From: Methanoperedens sp049303315
GTDB taxonomy: Archaea > Halobacteriota > Methanosarcinia > Methanosarcinales > Methanoperedenaceae
Assembly: GCA_049303315.1 (NCBI GenBank)
Contig: JBAQMZ010000029.1
Coordinates: forward strand, 169,538-233,537
Reading direction: 5' to 3'
Length of the DNA stretch: 64,000 nucleotides
Made by a program: the position numbers and the translations under genes. Of the stretch, positions 8,853-17,296 are shown piece by piece (positions within the stretch are counted from its first letter, which is position 1; each line of letters begins with the position of its first letter). The notes below the pieces were generated by a model. The model was given only the letters and a program-made list of their open reading frames with translations. It did no database searches and had not been told where the DNA came from.

Positions 8853-10124
8853 ATGCCAGCAATGGAAAAAGATAACGCACGCTATTCAAGCAAAAGAATT
8901 AATATCGATTCATTATTAAAAAAAGAAGAAGCTTATGTAAGTAAGAAACTGGATTTGAATAGCCTGCTTGGGGCACCTGAATCTTTAAGAACCCGGGTTT
9001 CACACCCGGTTCATGCACAGGAAAAGACGGTCAGGCACCTCTCGCCCGGTGAATATATAGTCGTAATAAGCATGATCCTTACCTCTATATATCTGCTGGT
9101 TACATCATTTTTCCCTCTTGTATACAATATTGTCACATCTTTTGAACCTATAAATTTCCTGATGAATTTACTATACTTCATTCTGGGAATCGGAAGCCTC
9201 GCTGGCGCTTTTTTAGTACTTAAAAAGGGGACGCATCTTGAACATATAGCAGACGATACCTTCGATGAAGTGGTTTATAAACGCCTTGAGCCTGTATTGC
9301 GTGATGTGGCAGATGTTCAGGTAGGACTGACCGATGTTCATTCCCAACTGGAAATGATGAACCTGAATCTTGAAAAAATAGGAAAGGTCAAAGAAACGGT
9401 AACCCGGGAAATCCCCCAAGAAGCTGCGCCGGCCCAGACCTCGATGTATATCAAATACATCGTATTAATCAATATCACACTCGCCACATTTTTATTCATG
9501 CTGCAATACCCGCTGGAATATATTCCCTATGCAGTTACCATAGTGTATATTGTCTGGTGGGCAGTAATAACCGCCGAATTCAAGCTCTGGAATGTGGAAT
9601 CAGTATGGATGTGGGTTTTTGGTCCGATTTTAGTACTTCCGGTGTATACGATTATAATGAACGCCTATCTGCGTGATTACCAGATGTTCGGCTCATTGTT
9701 CATCGGGCTTGTCGTTTATGTTTTCATATATTATTCATGGTGTTCCAATATGGTACGGGGTGTGCTCCCTCTTGACCTTCATATAGCTCTGGCGGAATTA
9801 AAAAAGAAACTTAAAGAAAAACCTGAGGAAGAACCGAAAAAACCCAGTATTTCAATGCCACGTATTGAATTGAAAATGCCTTTTAAATTTAATTTATACC
9901 ATCTTGGAATTTCAATGGTAATCGGGTCAATTGTTCTATTCGCTTCTGCCTGGTTCGGTTTTTCTATAGAGCACAATTTAATACCCAATGTCTCGTGGAA
10001 AAACTTTGGTTTGAATGAGTTTACGTGGAAACCTCTATATTCCTATGCTTTAACCCTCTCAGGTATGCTTTTCCTCGGATTGGGTTTCAGGATATTGTTG
10101 AAATTCCGGAGGAGCCAGTATTGA
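8853..10124 (+). CDS. Polytopic membrane protein with cytosolic N-terminus, unknown function
   Basis: 423 residues. A charged N-terminal tail of about 65 residues carries two copies of one short motif (RINIDSLLKKE and KLDLNSLLGA). Two membrane segments follow (about 70-92 and 100-120), then an amphipathic, possibly coiled stretch (about 125-185, with VQVGLTDVHSQLEMMNLNLEKI), three or four further membrane segments, a Lys/Glu/Pro-rich cytosolic loop, and two final segments. I recognise no family. Its position between an ATPase and a secreted anchored protein suggests a membrane platform for them. The stop overlaps the following TTG start (TTGA). Confidence 0.75.
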   Translation: MPAMEKDNARYSSKRINIDSLLKKEEAYVSKKLDLNSLLGAPESLRTRVSHPVHAQEKTVRHLSPGEYIVVISMILTSIYLLVTSFFPLVYNIVTSFEPINFLMNLLYFILGIGSLAGAFLVLKKGTHLEHIADDTFDEVVYKRLEPVLRDVADVQVGLTDVHSQLEMMNLNLEKIGKVKETVTREIPQEAAPAQTSMYIKYIVLINITLATFLFMLQYPLEYIPYAVTIVYIVWWAVITAEFKLWNVESVWMWVFGPILVLPVYTIIMNAYLRDYQMFGSLFIGLVVYVFIYYSWCSNMVRGVLPLDLHIALAELKKKLKEKPEEEPKKPSISMPRIELKMPFKFNLYHLGISMVIGSIVLFASAWFGFSIEHNLIPNVSWKNFGLNEFTWKPLYSYALTLSGMLFLGLGFRILLKFRRSQY

Positions 10125-11854
10125 AGAGACTCATTATCTTAATCATTTTTTTATTATTATGGCCCGCCGTTTGCGCGGCTGAAAAAATAAACGGCCTGGA
10201 TGTTGAATGGGAATCCGGGACATCATATACCCTTAGCTGGACGAATCCCACGGTCACACGAGGCGATTATGTAATACGGGTTTTTGATTTTGACTGGAAG
10301 GGAAATGCGATAGTATCAGTTACGAGAAAAGGCGTGACCCAGAACGGGATATTATCTGACCATGGTGAAAACTTAGTTTTGGATTTTACAGGAAATAGCA
10401 CCACTTTCCAGGGAATCCTGATTGGTATGGGAGATGTTTCAAAATATGAAATCACCGCAACCCCCCCGATTAATGTTGGCACATTCCCATGCTGCCCGCA
10501 GGCCACTATCAGTATAGCGCTTTCAAAAGATCTTACCCAAAAAAAACCGGTATTGGAGGTAGTTCTGACACCCAACTGGGATGGCAGTCTGGGTAAAACA
10601 TCCGATATGGATATTGAAATCAAAAATACTGGCGATGCAGATCTTTCCAGTGGCAATGTTACGATAAATTTAGGCGGCTTAATACCTGCCAATGATAGGC
10701 AATTGTCAGATAATACATTAACATATAATCCCAAGAAAGGTATAGTGACCAGAGGATGGAATACCCCGCTTTTAGGGGGGAATTCGTATTCTTTTAATCT
10801 ATCGGTAAAGTCACCAATCCCGCCGAATAAAACATCCTTTACGATTTCAGTACAGAGTTATTTTAAGGATTCAACAGGTAATCTGTATTCTGCAACGAAG
10901 TCCGAAACCGTCTCCCTTACCCCTACTTTCAGTTTAAAGAAATCAATAAGCCAGTATTCGATTATTGGAGAACGGTCATATGGGGATATCGATAAATTCT
11001 TCGCTCTTGGTAATGTGACTGTTGTAAATTTAAATGTTGCGAACACGCAAAGCTATTCATTAAAATCGGTGACTCTAACGGATACCGTGATGAATGATTT
11101 TGATTTAATAAACGATTCCATAGCCCCAACAAAAGATTTTAAATTAATAAATAATAATACATTGCAGTGGGTTTTTGACCTTAATTCAAGTGAATCGAGA
11201 GAATTTAAATATCATTTAACCCCCCGGAAAATAGGGAGTTTTACGACGCCTGCCGCTGTGGCGCAGTGGAATGCATGGGGAGTTACCGGAAAAGCTTCTT
11301 CGAACACGCCTTCAACACGGGTATATGGTGTTTATGTGGTAGTGACAAGGAAAACTGATAAAACCAATCCAAAGTTGAACGAAAGCCTGAAGGTAATAAC
11401 GACATTGGAGAATATAGGCGACTTTCCTGCGGGGTTAAATGCAACGGATATTCTTCCGAAAAATACCACATTCATTTCAGGAACCACGACCTTCAGCGGT
11501 TATTTGTACCCCAAGTCCGGACCTGTTTTTTTCAATTATAATTTATCCGTTGATAAACCGGGTGATCTGGAATTGCCATCACCTGTAATCACTTTCTGGA
11601 AAAAAGATTATGAAGGGTCATTCGGTGTAATACCCGGCAATAAAATCACGGTCATCGAGCCGTCTCTGGTCTTACCCGAGTCTGCCAATTCAGGACAGAC
11701 CAATATCTCCCAGGCTCCTACTGCCACACCCATCCCCAAGAGTTTGCTTGATATCATAGACGAGAAGGTTCCCTGGCTTGAAGGCGCTGTCCCGATAATC
11801 ATGTTAATTGTTGCTATTATTTTAATGCTTGCGCTGCACGTTATCAACAGGTAA
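10121..11854 (+). CDS. Secreted, C-terminally anchored protein with beta-sandwich repeats
   Basis: 577 residues from a TTG start with GGAGG 8 nt upstream; the longer in-frame ATG at 10025 would run inside the previous gene and lacks a signal peptide at the end, so it is rejected. Residues 1-20 (LKRLIILIIFLLLWPAVCA) are a signal peptide. The body holds immunoglobulin-like or DUF11/CARDB-type modules (for example TSDMDIEIKNTGDADLSSG and LKVITTLENIGDFPAGLNAT), many N-glycosylation sequons, a Pro/Thr linker and a C-terminal membrane helix ending in HVINR. Surface location is well supported, function unknown. Cotranscribed with the cytochrome gene 2 nt downstream. Confidence 0.78.
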   Translation: MKRLIILIIFLLLWPAVCAAEKINGLDVEWESGTSYTLSWTNPTVTRGDYVIRVFDFDWKGNAIVSVTRKGVTQNGILSDHGENLVLDFTGNSTTFQGILIGMGDVSKYEITATPPINVGTFPCCPQATISIALSKDLTQKKPVLEVVLTPNWDGSLGKTSDMDIEIKNTGDADLSSGNVTINLGGLIPANDRQLSDNTLTYNPKKGIVTRGWNTPLLGGNSYSFNLSVKSPIPPNKTSFTISVQSYFKDSTGNLYSATKSETVSLTPTFSLKKSISQYSIIGERSYGDIDKFFALGNVTVVNLNVANTQSYSLKSVTLTDTVMNDFDLINDSIAPTKDFKLINNNTLQWVFDLNSSESREFKYHLTPRKIGSFTTPAAVAQWNAWGVTGKASSNTPSTRVYGVYVVVTRKTDKTNPKLNESLKVITTLENIGDFPAGLNATDILPKNTTFISGTTTFSGYLYPKSGPVFFNYNLSVDKPGDLELPSPVITFWKKDYEGSFGVIPGNKITVIEPSLVLPESANSGQTNISQAPTATPIPKSLLDIIDEKVPWLEGAVPIIMLIVAIILMLALHVINR

Positions 11855-11856
11855 TC

Positions 11857-12474
11857 ATGAAAGCAGAGACTATTATCGTTTTAGCGGTTCTGGTGGTATT
11901 CGGACTTATTGCAGGCATACTATTCTCTGTTTATTCGCATGATAGGCAATTGAATATTAAATCTGATAAAACTTTAAAATCTGCCGATGAAGCGTATGCC
12001 GATGGGGAAAGCCAGGTCTCGAACTTTACGAAGCTGGTTTCAAATGGAAAGAATATTTGTGAAGGATGCCATCTTTCAGGAAAGAAAATCTATCCCCAGG
12101 CATATGAGGTAAAACAGCATATGGAAGGGGGCGCTTATTGCCTCGAATGCCATACGATTGACCATAATGTCCATCCCATGAGCCCGAGAGATAAGAACGT
12201 GACCTGCGAAAGATGCCATGGGTCGGTATCCCCGCAGAAGCCTGCATTTCGCGATGGCACCATATCATGTGCAGAATGCCATGATTTCCCTGACCCGCTA
12301 AAGCCCAGCAATGGTAATCTTATTGTGATACACCGCGAGAGAAATGTGGATTGTATAAAATGCCATCTGGACTCATCCGACTTTTGCTTAAAATGCCATA
12401 CTGAAATCAAGAGCGATGATAAATGGACAAAAAGGCTCACTCATTTCAATACGATTGTGAAGACGGCTCAATGA
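11857..12474 (+). CDS. Membrane-anchored hexaheme c-type cytochrome
   Basis: 205 residues. An uncleaved N-terminal helix (about 5-26) anchors a domain with six CxxCH heme sites at Cys68, 95, 117, 138, 166 and 177. Several free histidines (His88, His103, His106, His159) can serve as distal ligands. The NapC/NrfH or octaheme families are not obvious. It probably carries electrons on the outer face of the membrane. Last of the cluster starting at the signal peptidase. Its maturation would need the heme lyase and thiol systems found between 23 and 31 kb. Confidence 0.9.
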   Translation: MKAETIIVLAVLVVFGLIAGILFSVYSHDRQLNIKSDKTLKSADEAYADGESQVSNFTKLVSNGKNICEGCHLSGKKIYPQAYEVKQHMEGGAYCLECHTIDHNVHPMSPRDKNVTCERCHGSVSPQKPAFRDGTISCAECHDFPDPLKPSNGNLIVIHRERNVDCIKCHLDSSDFCLKCHTEIKSDDKWTKRLTHFNTIVKTAQ

Positions 12475-12511
12475 ATTTGCTGTTAAATATTTGATAAGAA
12501 TTTCCACAATG

Positions 12512-12521
12512 CTTATATATA
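12512..12521 (+). promoter_or_regulatory. TATA box of the trp operon
   Basis: CTTATATATA lies 54 nt before the trpC start. A start site about 25 nt downstream would fall inside the TGTACA boxes that follow, which is the arrangement expected for repression. Confidence 0.55.
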
Positions 12522-12532
12522 ATGAACATAAT

Positions 12533-12558
12533 CGTACATCAATGTACTAAAATGTACA
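12533..12558. promoter_or_regulatory. Three TRP-box-like hexamers at 10-bp spacing
   Basis: CGTACA, TGTACT and TGTACA begin at 12533, 12543 and 12553, exactly one helical turn apart. TGTACA is the consensus TRP box bound by the tryptophan repressor TrpY in Methanothermobacter (established knowledge). Their position over the predicted transcription start of trpCBA supports tryptophan-dependent control. No TrpY gene is in the window, so the regulator is inferred. Confidence 0.65.
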
Positions 12559-12574
12559 ATTTAATAAGATATTT

Positions 12575-13333
12575 ATGCACCAGATAATCAATGAAATAAT
12601 AGAATCAACAAAAAAGAGGATTCCGCTTATCACGGATTATCAAAAAAAGAATATGACAGCGCGGAATTTCCGCAAAAGCATTGAGGCTATAAAACAGGAA
12701 AACCGGATTCCGATAATTGCAGAAGTGAAACCTTCATCCCCTACAAGATTTATCAGGAATGTGACCCCGGAAGATGCAGCCGGGATTGCAATGCAGATGG
12801 AAGCAGGCGGCGCGGCGGCGATATCCGTTCTGACGGAGCCCCACTTTTTCAAAGGAAGCCTTGAGAACTTAAAAACCGTCAGGAATGCTGTAAAAATCCC
12901 TGTTTTGAGAAAGGATTTTATTATAGATAAAGCCCAGATTCATGAAGTAGAATGCGATTTGCTCCTGTTGATTGCAGGGATTCTCGGCGATAAACTGGCT
13001 GATTTTGTGGATGAGACCCTGTCGTCAGGGCGCGAACCACTTGTCGAAGTGCATAACGAAAAAGAACTTGAAAATGCCCTTTCCACAGGAACTAATATAA
13101 TCGGGATAAACAACAGGGACCTCACCACGATGAAAGTTGACATTACCACGACTGAAAAGCTGGCGCAGCTTATCAGTGGCAGGATAATTATCAGCGAAAG
13201 CGGGATATCGAGCCGCGAGGATGCCGTCCGCATGATAGATGCCGGCGCAGATGCTATTCTTGTAGGAGCATCTATTATGCAGGGAAATATTTACGATAAA
13301 ACATACGAATTAGTACATGCATTGGACAGGTAA
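12575..13333 (+). CDS. trpC: Indole-3-glycerol phosphate synthase
   Basis: 252 residues, TIM barrel. Hallmarks are AEVKPSSPT (catalytic Lys), LRKDFIID (second Lys), GINNRDLTT and SESGISSREDA with the phosphate-binding GADAILVGASIM. It closes the ring of carboxyphenylaminodeoxyribulose phosphate to indole-glycerol phosphate. First gene of trpCBA; trpD, E, F and G are not in the window, so the pathway is split. Confidence 0.95.
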   Translation: MHQIINEIIESTKKRIPLITDYQKKNMTARNFRKSIEAIKQENRIPIIAEVKPSSPTRFIRNVTPEDAAGIAMQMEAGGAAAISVLTEPHFFKGSLENLKTVRNAVKIPVLRKDFIIDKAQIHEVECDLLLLIAGILGDKLADFVDETLSSGREPLVEVHNEKELENALSTGTNIIGINNRDLTTMKVDITTTEKLAQLISGRIIISESGISSREDAVRMIDAGADAILVGASIMQGNIYDKTYELVHALDR

Positions 13334-13348
13334 AAACTGGGAAAAGAT

Positions 13349-14536
13349 ATGAAACAGGAATTGAAACAAACCAAATTCGGCAAATACGGCGGGCAGTTCG
13401 TACCTGAGGTATTGATGCCTGCCATCGAGGAATTGACAGAACAATACGAGAAATACAAAGACGACCCTGTTTTTAATAAGGAACTGGACTATTACCTGCG
13501 GGATTTTGCAGGACGCCCTTCTCCTTTATATTTCGCAAAGCACATCAGCAGGGAATACGGCGTCAGGATTTACTTAAAACGCGAAGACCTTATCCACGGC
13601 GGCGCGCATAAATTGAATAATACACTCGGGCAGGCGCTCCTCACCAGATATATGGGGAAAAAAAGGATTATCGCTGAAACAGGGGCCGGCCAGCACGGCA
13701 CAGCCTGCGCAATGGCAGGCGCGGCTTTCGGCATCAAAACCGAGGTTTACATGGGCGCCAGGGATACGGTGCGCCAGCGCATGAATGTTTACAGGATGGA
13801 ATTGATGGGGGCAAAGGTCATACCGGTTAAAAGCGGCTCGCAGACCTTGAAAGATGCTATCAATGAGGCGATGCGCGACTGGGCTGCCAATGTCGAGACC
13901 ACCCATTATATGATAGGCTCCGTGGTCGGCCCGCATCCTTATCCCATGATGGTACGGGATTTCCAGAGCGTCATAGGAAAAGAAGTCCGCACGCAGATTA
14001 TGGATAAGGAGGGAAGATTCCCGGATTCTATTGTTGCATGTACGGGCGGAGGCAGCAATGCCATGGGGATTTTTTATCCTTTCATCGGGGATGATGTTGA
14101 CCTCTTCGCCGTGGAAGCGGGCGGAAGCGGTATGAAAGTAACCGAGAAGGAGGCGCTCCACTCGGCGACCTTATGTACAGGTGAAGAGGGTATTCTTCAC
14201 GGGATGCACACGAAGGTTCTCCAGAATAAGTACGGGCAGATACTTGAATCAAGCTCGATTGCTGCGGGTCTTGATTACGCCGGTGTCGGTCCTGAGCTTG
14301 CATATCTTGCTGATATCGGAAGAATCAAGCCACGCAATTCCATGGACAGCGAAGCGCTCGATGCGTTCCATGACCTTTGCAGGCTTGAAGGCATCATTCC
14401 TGCGCTTGAATCTTCGCATGCCCTGGCATATGTCAAGAAGGCTGCATCATCCGGGGAGCTCGGTGATATTGTTGTAATTAATATTTCAGGAAGAGGCGAC
14501 AAAGACCTTGAGACCGTGATGGGGATGAAAAAATGA
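13349..14536 (+). CDS. trpB: Tryptophan synthase beta subunit
   Basis: 395 residues, the length of the TrpB1 form that pairs with TrpA. The N-terminal FGKYGGQFVPEVLMPA, the PLP lysine in GGAHKLNNT, the GAGQHGTA loop and the phosphate-binding TGGGSNAMG are all present. It condenses indole with serine. The last codons overlap the trpA start (ATGA). Confidence 0.97.
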   Translation: MKQELKQTKFGKYGGQFVPEVLMPAIEELTEQYEKYKDDPVFNKELDYYLRDFAGRPSPLYFAKHISREYGVRIYLKREDLIHGGAHKLNNTLGQALLTRYMGKKRIIAETGAGQHGTACAMAGAAFGIKTEVYMGARDTVRQRMNVYRMELMGAKVIPVKSGSQTLKDAINEAMRDWAANVETTHYMIGSVVGPHPYPMMVRDFQSVIGKEVRTQIMDKEGRFPDSIVACTGGGSNAMGIFYPFIGDDVDLFAVEAGGSGMKVTEKEALHSATLCTGEEGILHGMHTKVLQNKYGQILESSSIAAGLDYAGVGPELAYLADIGRIKPRNSMDSEALDAFHDLCRLEGIIPALESSHALAYVKKAASSGELGDIVVINISGRGDKDLETVMGMKK

Positions 14537-15318
14537 AGATAAGTGATAAGTTCAATGAGCTAAAGAAGAAAAAAGAGGGCGCATTAATCGCTTACATCTG
14601 CGCCGGAGACCCCACACCAGAGGCTACGAAGGAATACGTAACCGCACTTGTAAGGGGCGGCGCCGATATTATTGAACTCGGGCTTCCCTTCTCAGACCCC
14701 ACCGCAGACGGACCCACCATCCAGGCCGGGATTGAGCGCGCGCTCAATGGCGGTATGACGCCGGATATTTATTTTAAGATTGTCGGTTCCCTTAAGGTCC
14801 ATATCCCGCTTGTGGTAATGACTTACTACAACCTTATTTTCAAAAGGGGCCTTGAAAAATTCGTGAAGGACTGCGTGGCTTCAGGAATTTCAGGTATTAT
14901 CGTTCCCGACCTCGCGGCTGAGGAATCCGGTGACCTTGCAGGCTTTTGCAAACAATATGATGTCGACCTCATTTTCCTTGTGGCCCCCACAACCACGGAG
15001 TCGAGGATGAAAAGGATACTGGCAGAGGGAACGGGGTTCATCTATCTTGTGGCGCGCATGGGTGTTACAGGGGCGCGGAAGGATGTCGCAGCTTCAACGC
15101 GCGAACTGGTTGAAAGGGTGAAGACCGAAACGCCTAAAGCAGTCGGATTCGGGATATCGAACGGCAAACAGGCTTCTGAAATCATACGCACAGGTGCGGA
15201 CGGGGTGATAGTGGGGTCTGCGTTTGTGGATATTATTGCAGGTGGGAAGGATGTTCCAGAGAGGCTTGAGGCGCTGGCGCGGGAGTTGAAGGATGGGATA
15301 AGAGCGGCGCGGGGATAA
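14533..15318 (+). CDS. trpA: Tryptophan synthase alpha subunit
   Basis: 261 residues, TIM barrel. Catalytic Glu in IIELGLPFSDPTADGP and Asp in the same loop; GISNGKQASEII and ADGVIVGSAFV bind phosphate. It releases indole from indole-glycerol phosphate and channels it to TrpB. Translationally coupled to trpB by a 4-nt overlap. The 112 nt after it hold no gene. Confidence 0.96.
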   Translation: MKISDKFNELKKKKEGALIAYICAGDPTPEATKEYVTALVRGGADIIELGLPFSDPTADGPTIQAGIERALNGGMTPDIYFKIVGSLKVHIPLVVMTYYNLIFKRGLEKFVKDCVASGISGIIVPDLAAEESGDLAGFCKQYDVDLIFLVAPTTTESRMKRILAEGTGFIYLVARMGVTGARKDVAASTRELVERVKTETPKAVGFGISNGKQASEIIRTGADGVIVGSAFVDIIAGGKDVPERLEALARELKDGIRAARG

Positions 15319-15430
15319 AACCCCTGCCGAAGCTTGTGGAATAGAGGTTGAGAGGTTGTGGGAGATAACAAATGACTAACACTGATTCAGAATGCAAGTC
15401 ATCAAACTGTTAATAGTGAGAAATGATTCA

Positions 15431-15673
15431 TTAAATTCTTACTTTTTTCTCAAACTCCCAATGGTCGCCTTTCCATTGCTTTTTATATCCTGCTTCTCTA
15501 ATAAGTTTCCTCATTCCATTTGATATCTCATCCCAATGATTAAACATTTTACGACCTATCTCCGTTTCACCATTACCAAAAAATACTAAAGTTCCTCTTG
15601 CTTCTTGGTCAACAGTCCCTCCTTCAAATAGATAAATCCTAAAGCCTAATGTTTTAAATTCTTTCTTGGGCAT
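15431..15673 (-). CDS. Small hypothetical protein
   Basis: 80 residues, soluble, rich in aromatic residues and lysine (EGGTVDQEARGTLVFFGNGE, then KKQWKGDHWEFEKK). I recognise no family. It stands alone between trpA and a VapBC pair, convergent with trpA, in an AT-rich patch. The next 284 nt toward vapB show nothing but a TATA-like AATAATATATAG before that gene. It is a plausible real gene because its composition is protein-like, but coding is not proven. Confidence 0.45.
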   Translation of the reverse strand: MPKKEFKTLGFRIYLFEGGTVDQEARGTLVFFGNGETEIGRKMFNHWDEISNGMRKLIREAGYKKQWKGDHWEFEKKVRI

Positions 15674-15957
15674 ATTTGTATCACCTATGCCTAAGTGTAC
15701 GATTATTACTACTAATATTTTTTCATAAATTATATTTTATATCAGACGAAATTGACAGCAAGACGAATCGGTTGAAGATTTGAAAGAATTCCTATCTCTA
15801 TTCCCTCAATAGCATTTTGAACGTACCGTCAAACGATTTTTGACTAGGTGTCGTAGCAAACACAGACTTGATAGAACCTTTTATCAGGAAATAATATATA
15901 GCATTCAGATATAATGTTATACATTCCACTAAAATTGACTTATAGAGGAAAACTGCA

Positions 15958-16191
15958 ATGCAAACCGTACACGCAATCTACAAAGGAAAAACCTTCCACC
16001 TCAAACAACCTTTAGACCTGAAACCCGGTCAGGAAGTGGAACTTATAATAAAAGAGTTGGAGCCTGCCGAAAAAGACCCGTCATTTGATTTAGCATCCTT
16101 GGCAGTTGAAACAGGGGTAACCGACCTTGCAGTAGAGCATAACCATTATCTGTACGGCACTCCAAAGCGCGGTAAAAAGAATGCCAAATAA
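15958..16191 (+). CDS. Antitoxin, AF2212/DUF104-like
   Basis: 77 residues. The N-terminal half VHAIYKGKTFHLKQPLDLKPGQEVELIIK is the beta-strand swapped-hairpin typical of the archaeal AF2212-like (DUF104) antitoxins that pair with PIN toxins. The C-terminal tail (about 40-77) is acidic then basic and would wrap the toxin. It precedes and overlaps the PIN gene by 11 nt, the usual toxin-antitoxin order. Confidence 0.8.
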   Translation: MQTVHAIYKGKTFHLKQPLDLKPGQEVELIIKELEPAEKDPSFDLASLAVETGVTDLAVEHNHYLYGTPKRGKKNAK

Positions 16192-16600
16192 GGTTTGCTT
16201 CGTGGATGCTGTCTGCTGGATTGCGCTTTTAAATAAAACCGAACTGATTCACCAGCAGGCAGATGCTGAATATAAGCGACTGCTAAAGAAAGATTATCTT
16301 CTATTAACCACGACAGCAGTGTTGAATGAAGCTGCTAATTCTTTATGCGCTCCCCGGTTTCGAACTGCTGTCTCAGATTTTTACCGCAGGATTCAAGTTT
16401 CAAAACGCATCGAAGTGGTGTTTGTAGATGAGAACTTATGGGAAGAGGGATGGCAACTTTACGAGTTGCACAACGACAAAGAGTGGAGTTTAACAGATTG
16501 TATTTCTATCACGGTGATGAAAGACCATAACATTTCAGAAGCGCTGACGACAGACCATCATTTTGAGCAGGCAGGATTTGTCAGGTTGCTTCATCTTTAG
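16181..16600 (+). CDS. vapC: PIN-domain ribonuclease toxin (VapC family)
   Basis: 139 residues. Acidic active-site residues typical of PIN domains: Asp9 in CFVDAVCW, Glu in VLNEAANS, Asp in SLTDCISI, Asp in ALTTDHHF. Such proteins cleave RNA, often tRNA or rRNA, when released from the antitoxin encoded just upstream. Confidence 0.85.
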   Translation: MPNKVCFVDAVCWIALLNKTELIHQQADAEYKRLLKKDYLLLTTTAVLNEAANSLCAPRFRTAVSDFYRRIQVSKRIEVVFVDENLWEEGWQLYELHNDKEWSLTDCISITVMKDHNISEALTTDHHFEQAGFVRLLHL

Positions 16601-16681
16601 CATTTGAAAGCTGTCAGTGAGTAAATAATAGTGGTCGAACCAAAAGCAATATTAATCATATCCCGCAACAATAGAAAAACA

Positions 16682-17251
16682 ATGCTTGAAGATATAAAGG
16701 AATTCATAAGGGATGCGCTAAGCCCTCTTGCAAAAAAGATAACAGAAATAAATCCAAACACATTAACACTTTTCGGGCTTTTCCTGAGCATCGTTGCGGG
16801 ATTCTTTTTTGCAAAGCGCGAGGTTTTACCCGCAGGAGCTTTTCTTCTTGCCAGCGGATTTTTTGACGCTCTCGACGGTCTTGTCGCCCGCGAGAACAAA
16901 AGGATAACCCGGTTTGGCGGCTTCCTTGATTCCGTATGCGACAGGTTTGGCGACGCTGCCGTGATTATAGGAGCGATTTACGGCGGCCTTGCTTCCATTC
17001 CCCCTTTTCCCGACTGGTTTATCGGCATACTTGCGATATTTGGCTCGCTGATGGTGAGCTACACAAGGGCGCGCGCAGAAGCTGCAGGCGCAAGCGCATC
17101 CGTTGGCATCGCGGAACGTCCCGTGAGAATGATAATCTTAATCGCAGGCGCTTTTCTTGACATTGTCAATTGGGCGATTCTTTTAGTGGCAATACTTTCC
17201 TTCATCACAATCTTCCAGAGAATCGCGCATGTCGGAAAGGTACTGAAATAA
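16682..17251 (+). CDS. CDP-alcohol phosphatidyltransferase, probably archaetidylinositol phosphate synthase
   Basis: 189 residues from the ATG; a GTG 51 nt upstream gives a longer form that lacks support. The family motif D-G-x2-A-R-x8-G-x3-D-x3-D is complete in FFDALDGLVARENKR and following GGFLDSVCDRFGD. About five or six membrane helices. In archaea this enzyme joins CDP-archaeol and inositol-1-phosphate. The next gene makes inositol-1-phosphate, which strongly favours that substrate over glycerol or serine. Confidence 0.85.
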   Translation: MLEDIKEFIRDALSPLAKKITEINPNTLTLFGLFLSIVAGFFFAKREVLPAGAFLLASGFFDALDGLVARENKRITRFGGFLDSVCDRFGDAAVIIGAIYGGLASIPPFPDWFIGILAIFGSLMVSYTRARAEAAGASASVGIAERPVRMIILIAGAFLDIVNWAILLVAILSFITIFQRIAHVGKVLK

Positions 17252-17296
17252 CAACTTTTAAGTCAGATAACAGTTATCACTAAGAGGGTATTAAAA

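Noticed and set aside
10025..10120. Earlier ATG for the anchored beta-sandwich protein
   Set aside because: It lies inside the preceding gene and buries the signal peptide; TTG at 10121 has GGAGG and gene overlap TTGA.
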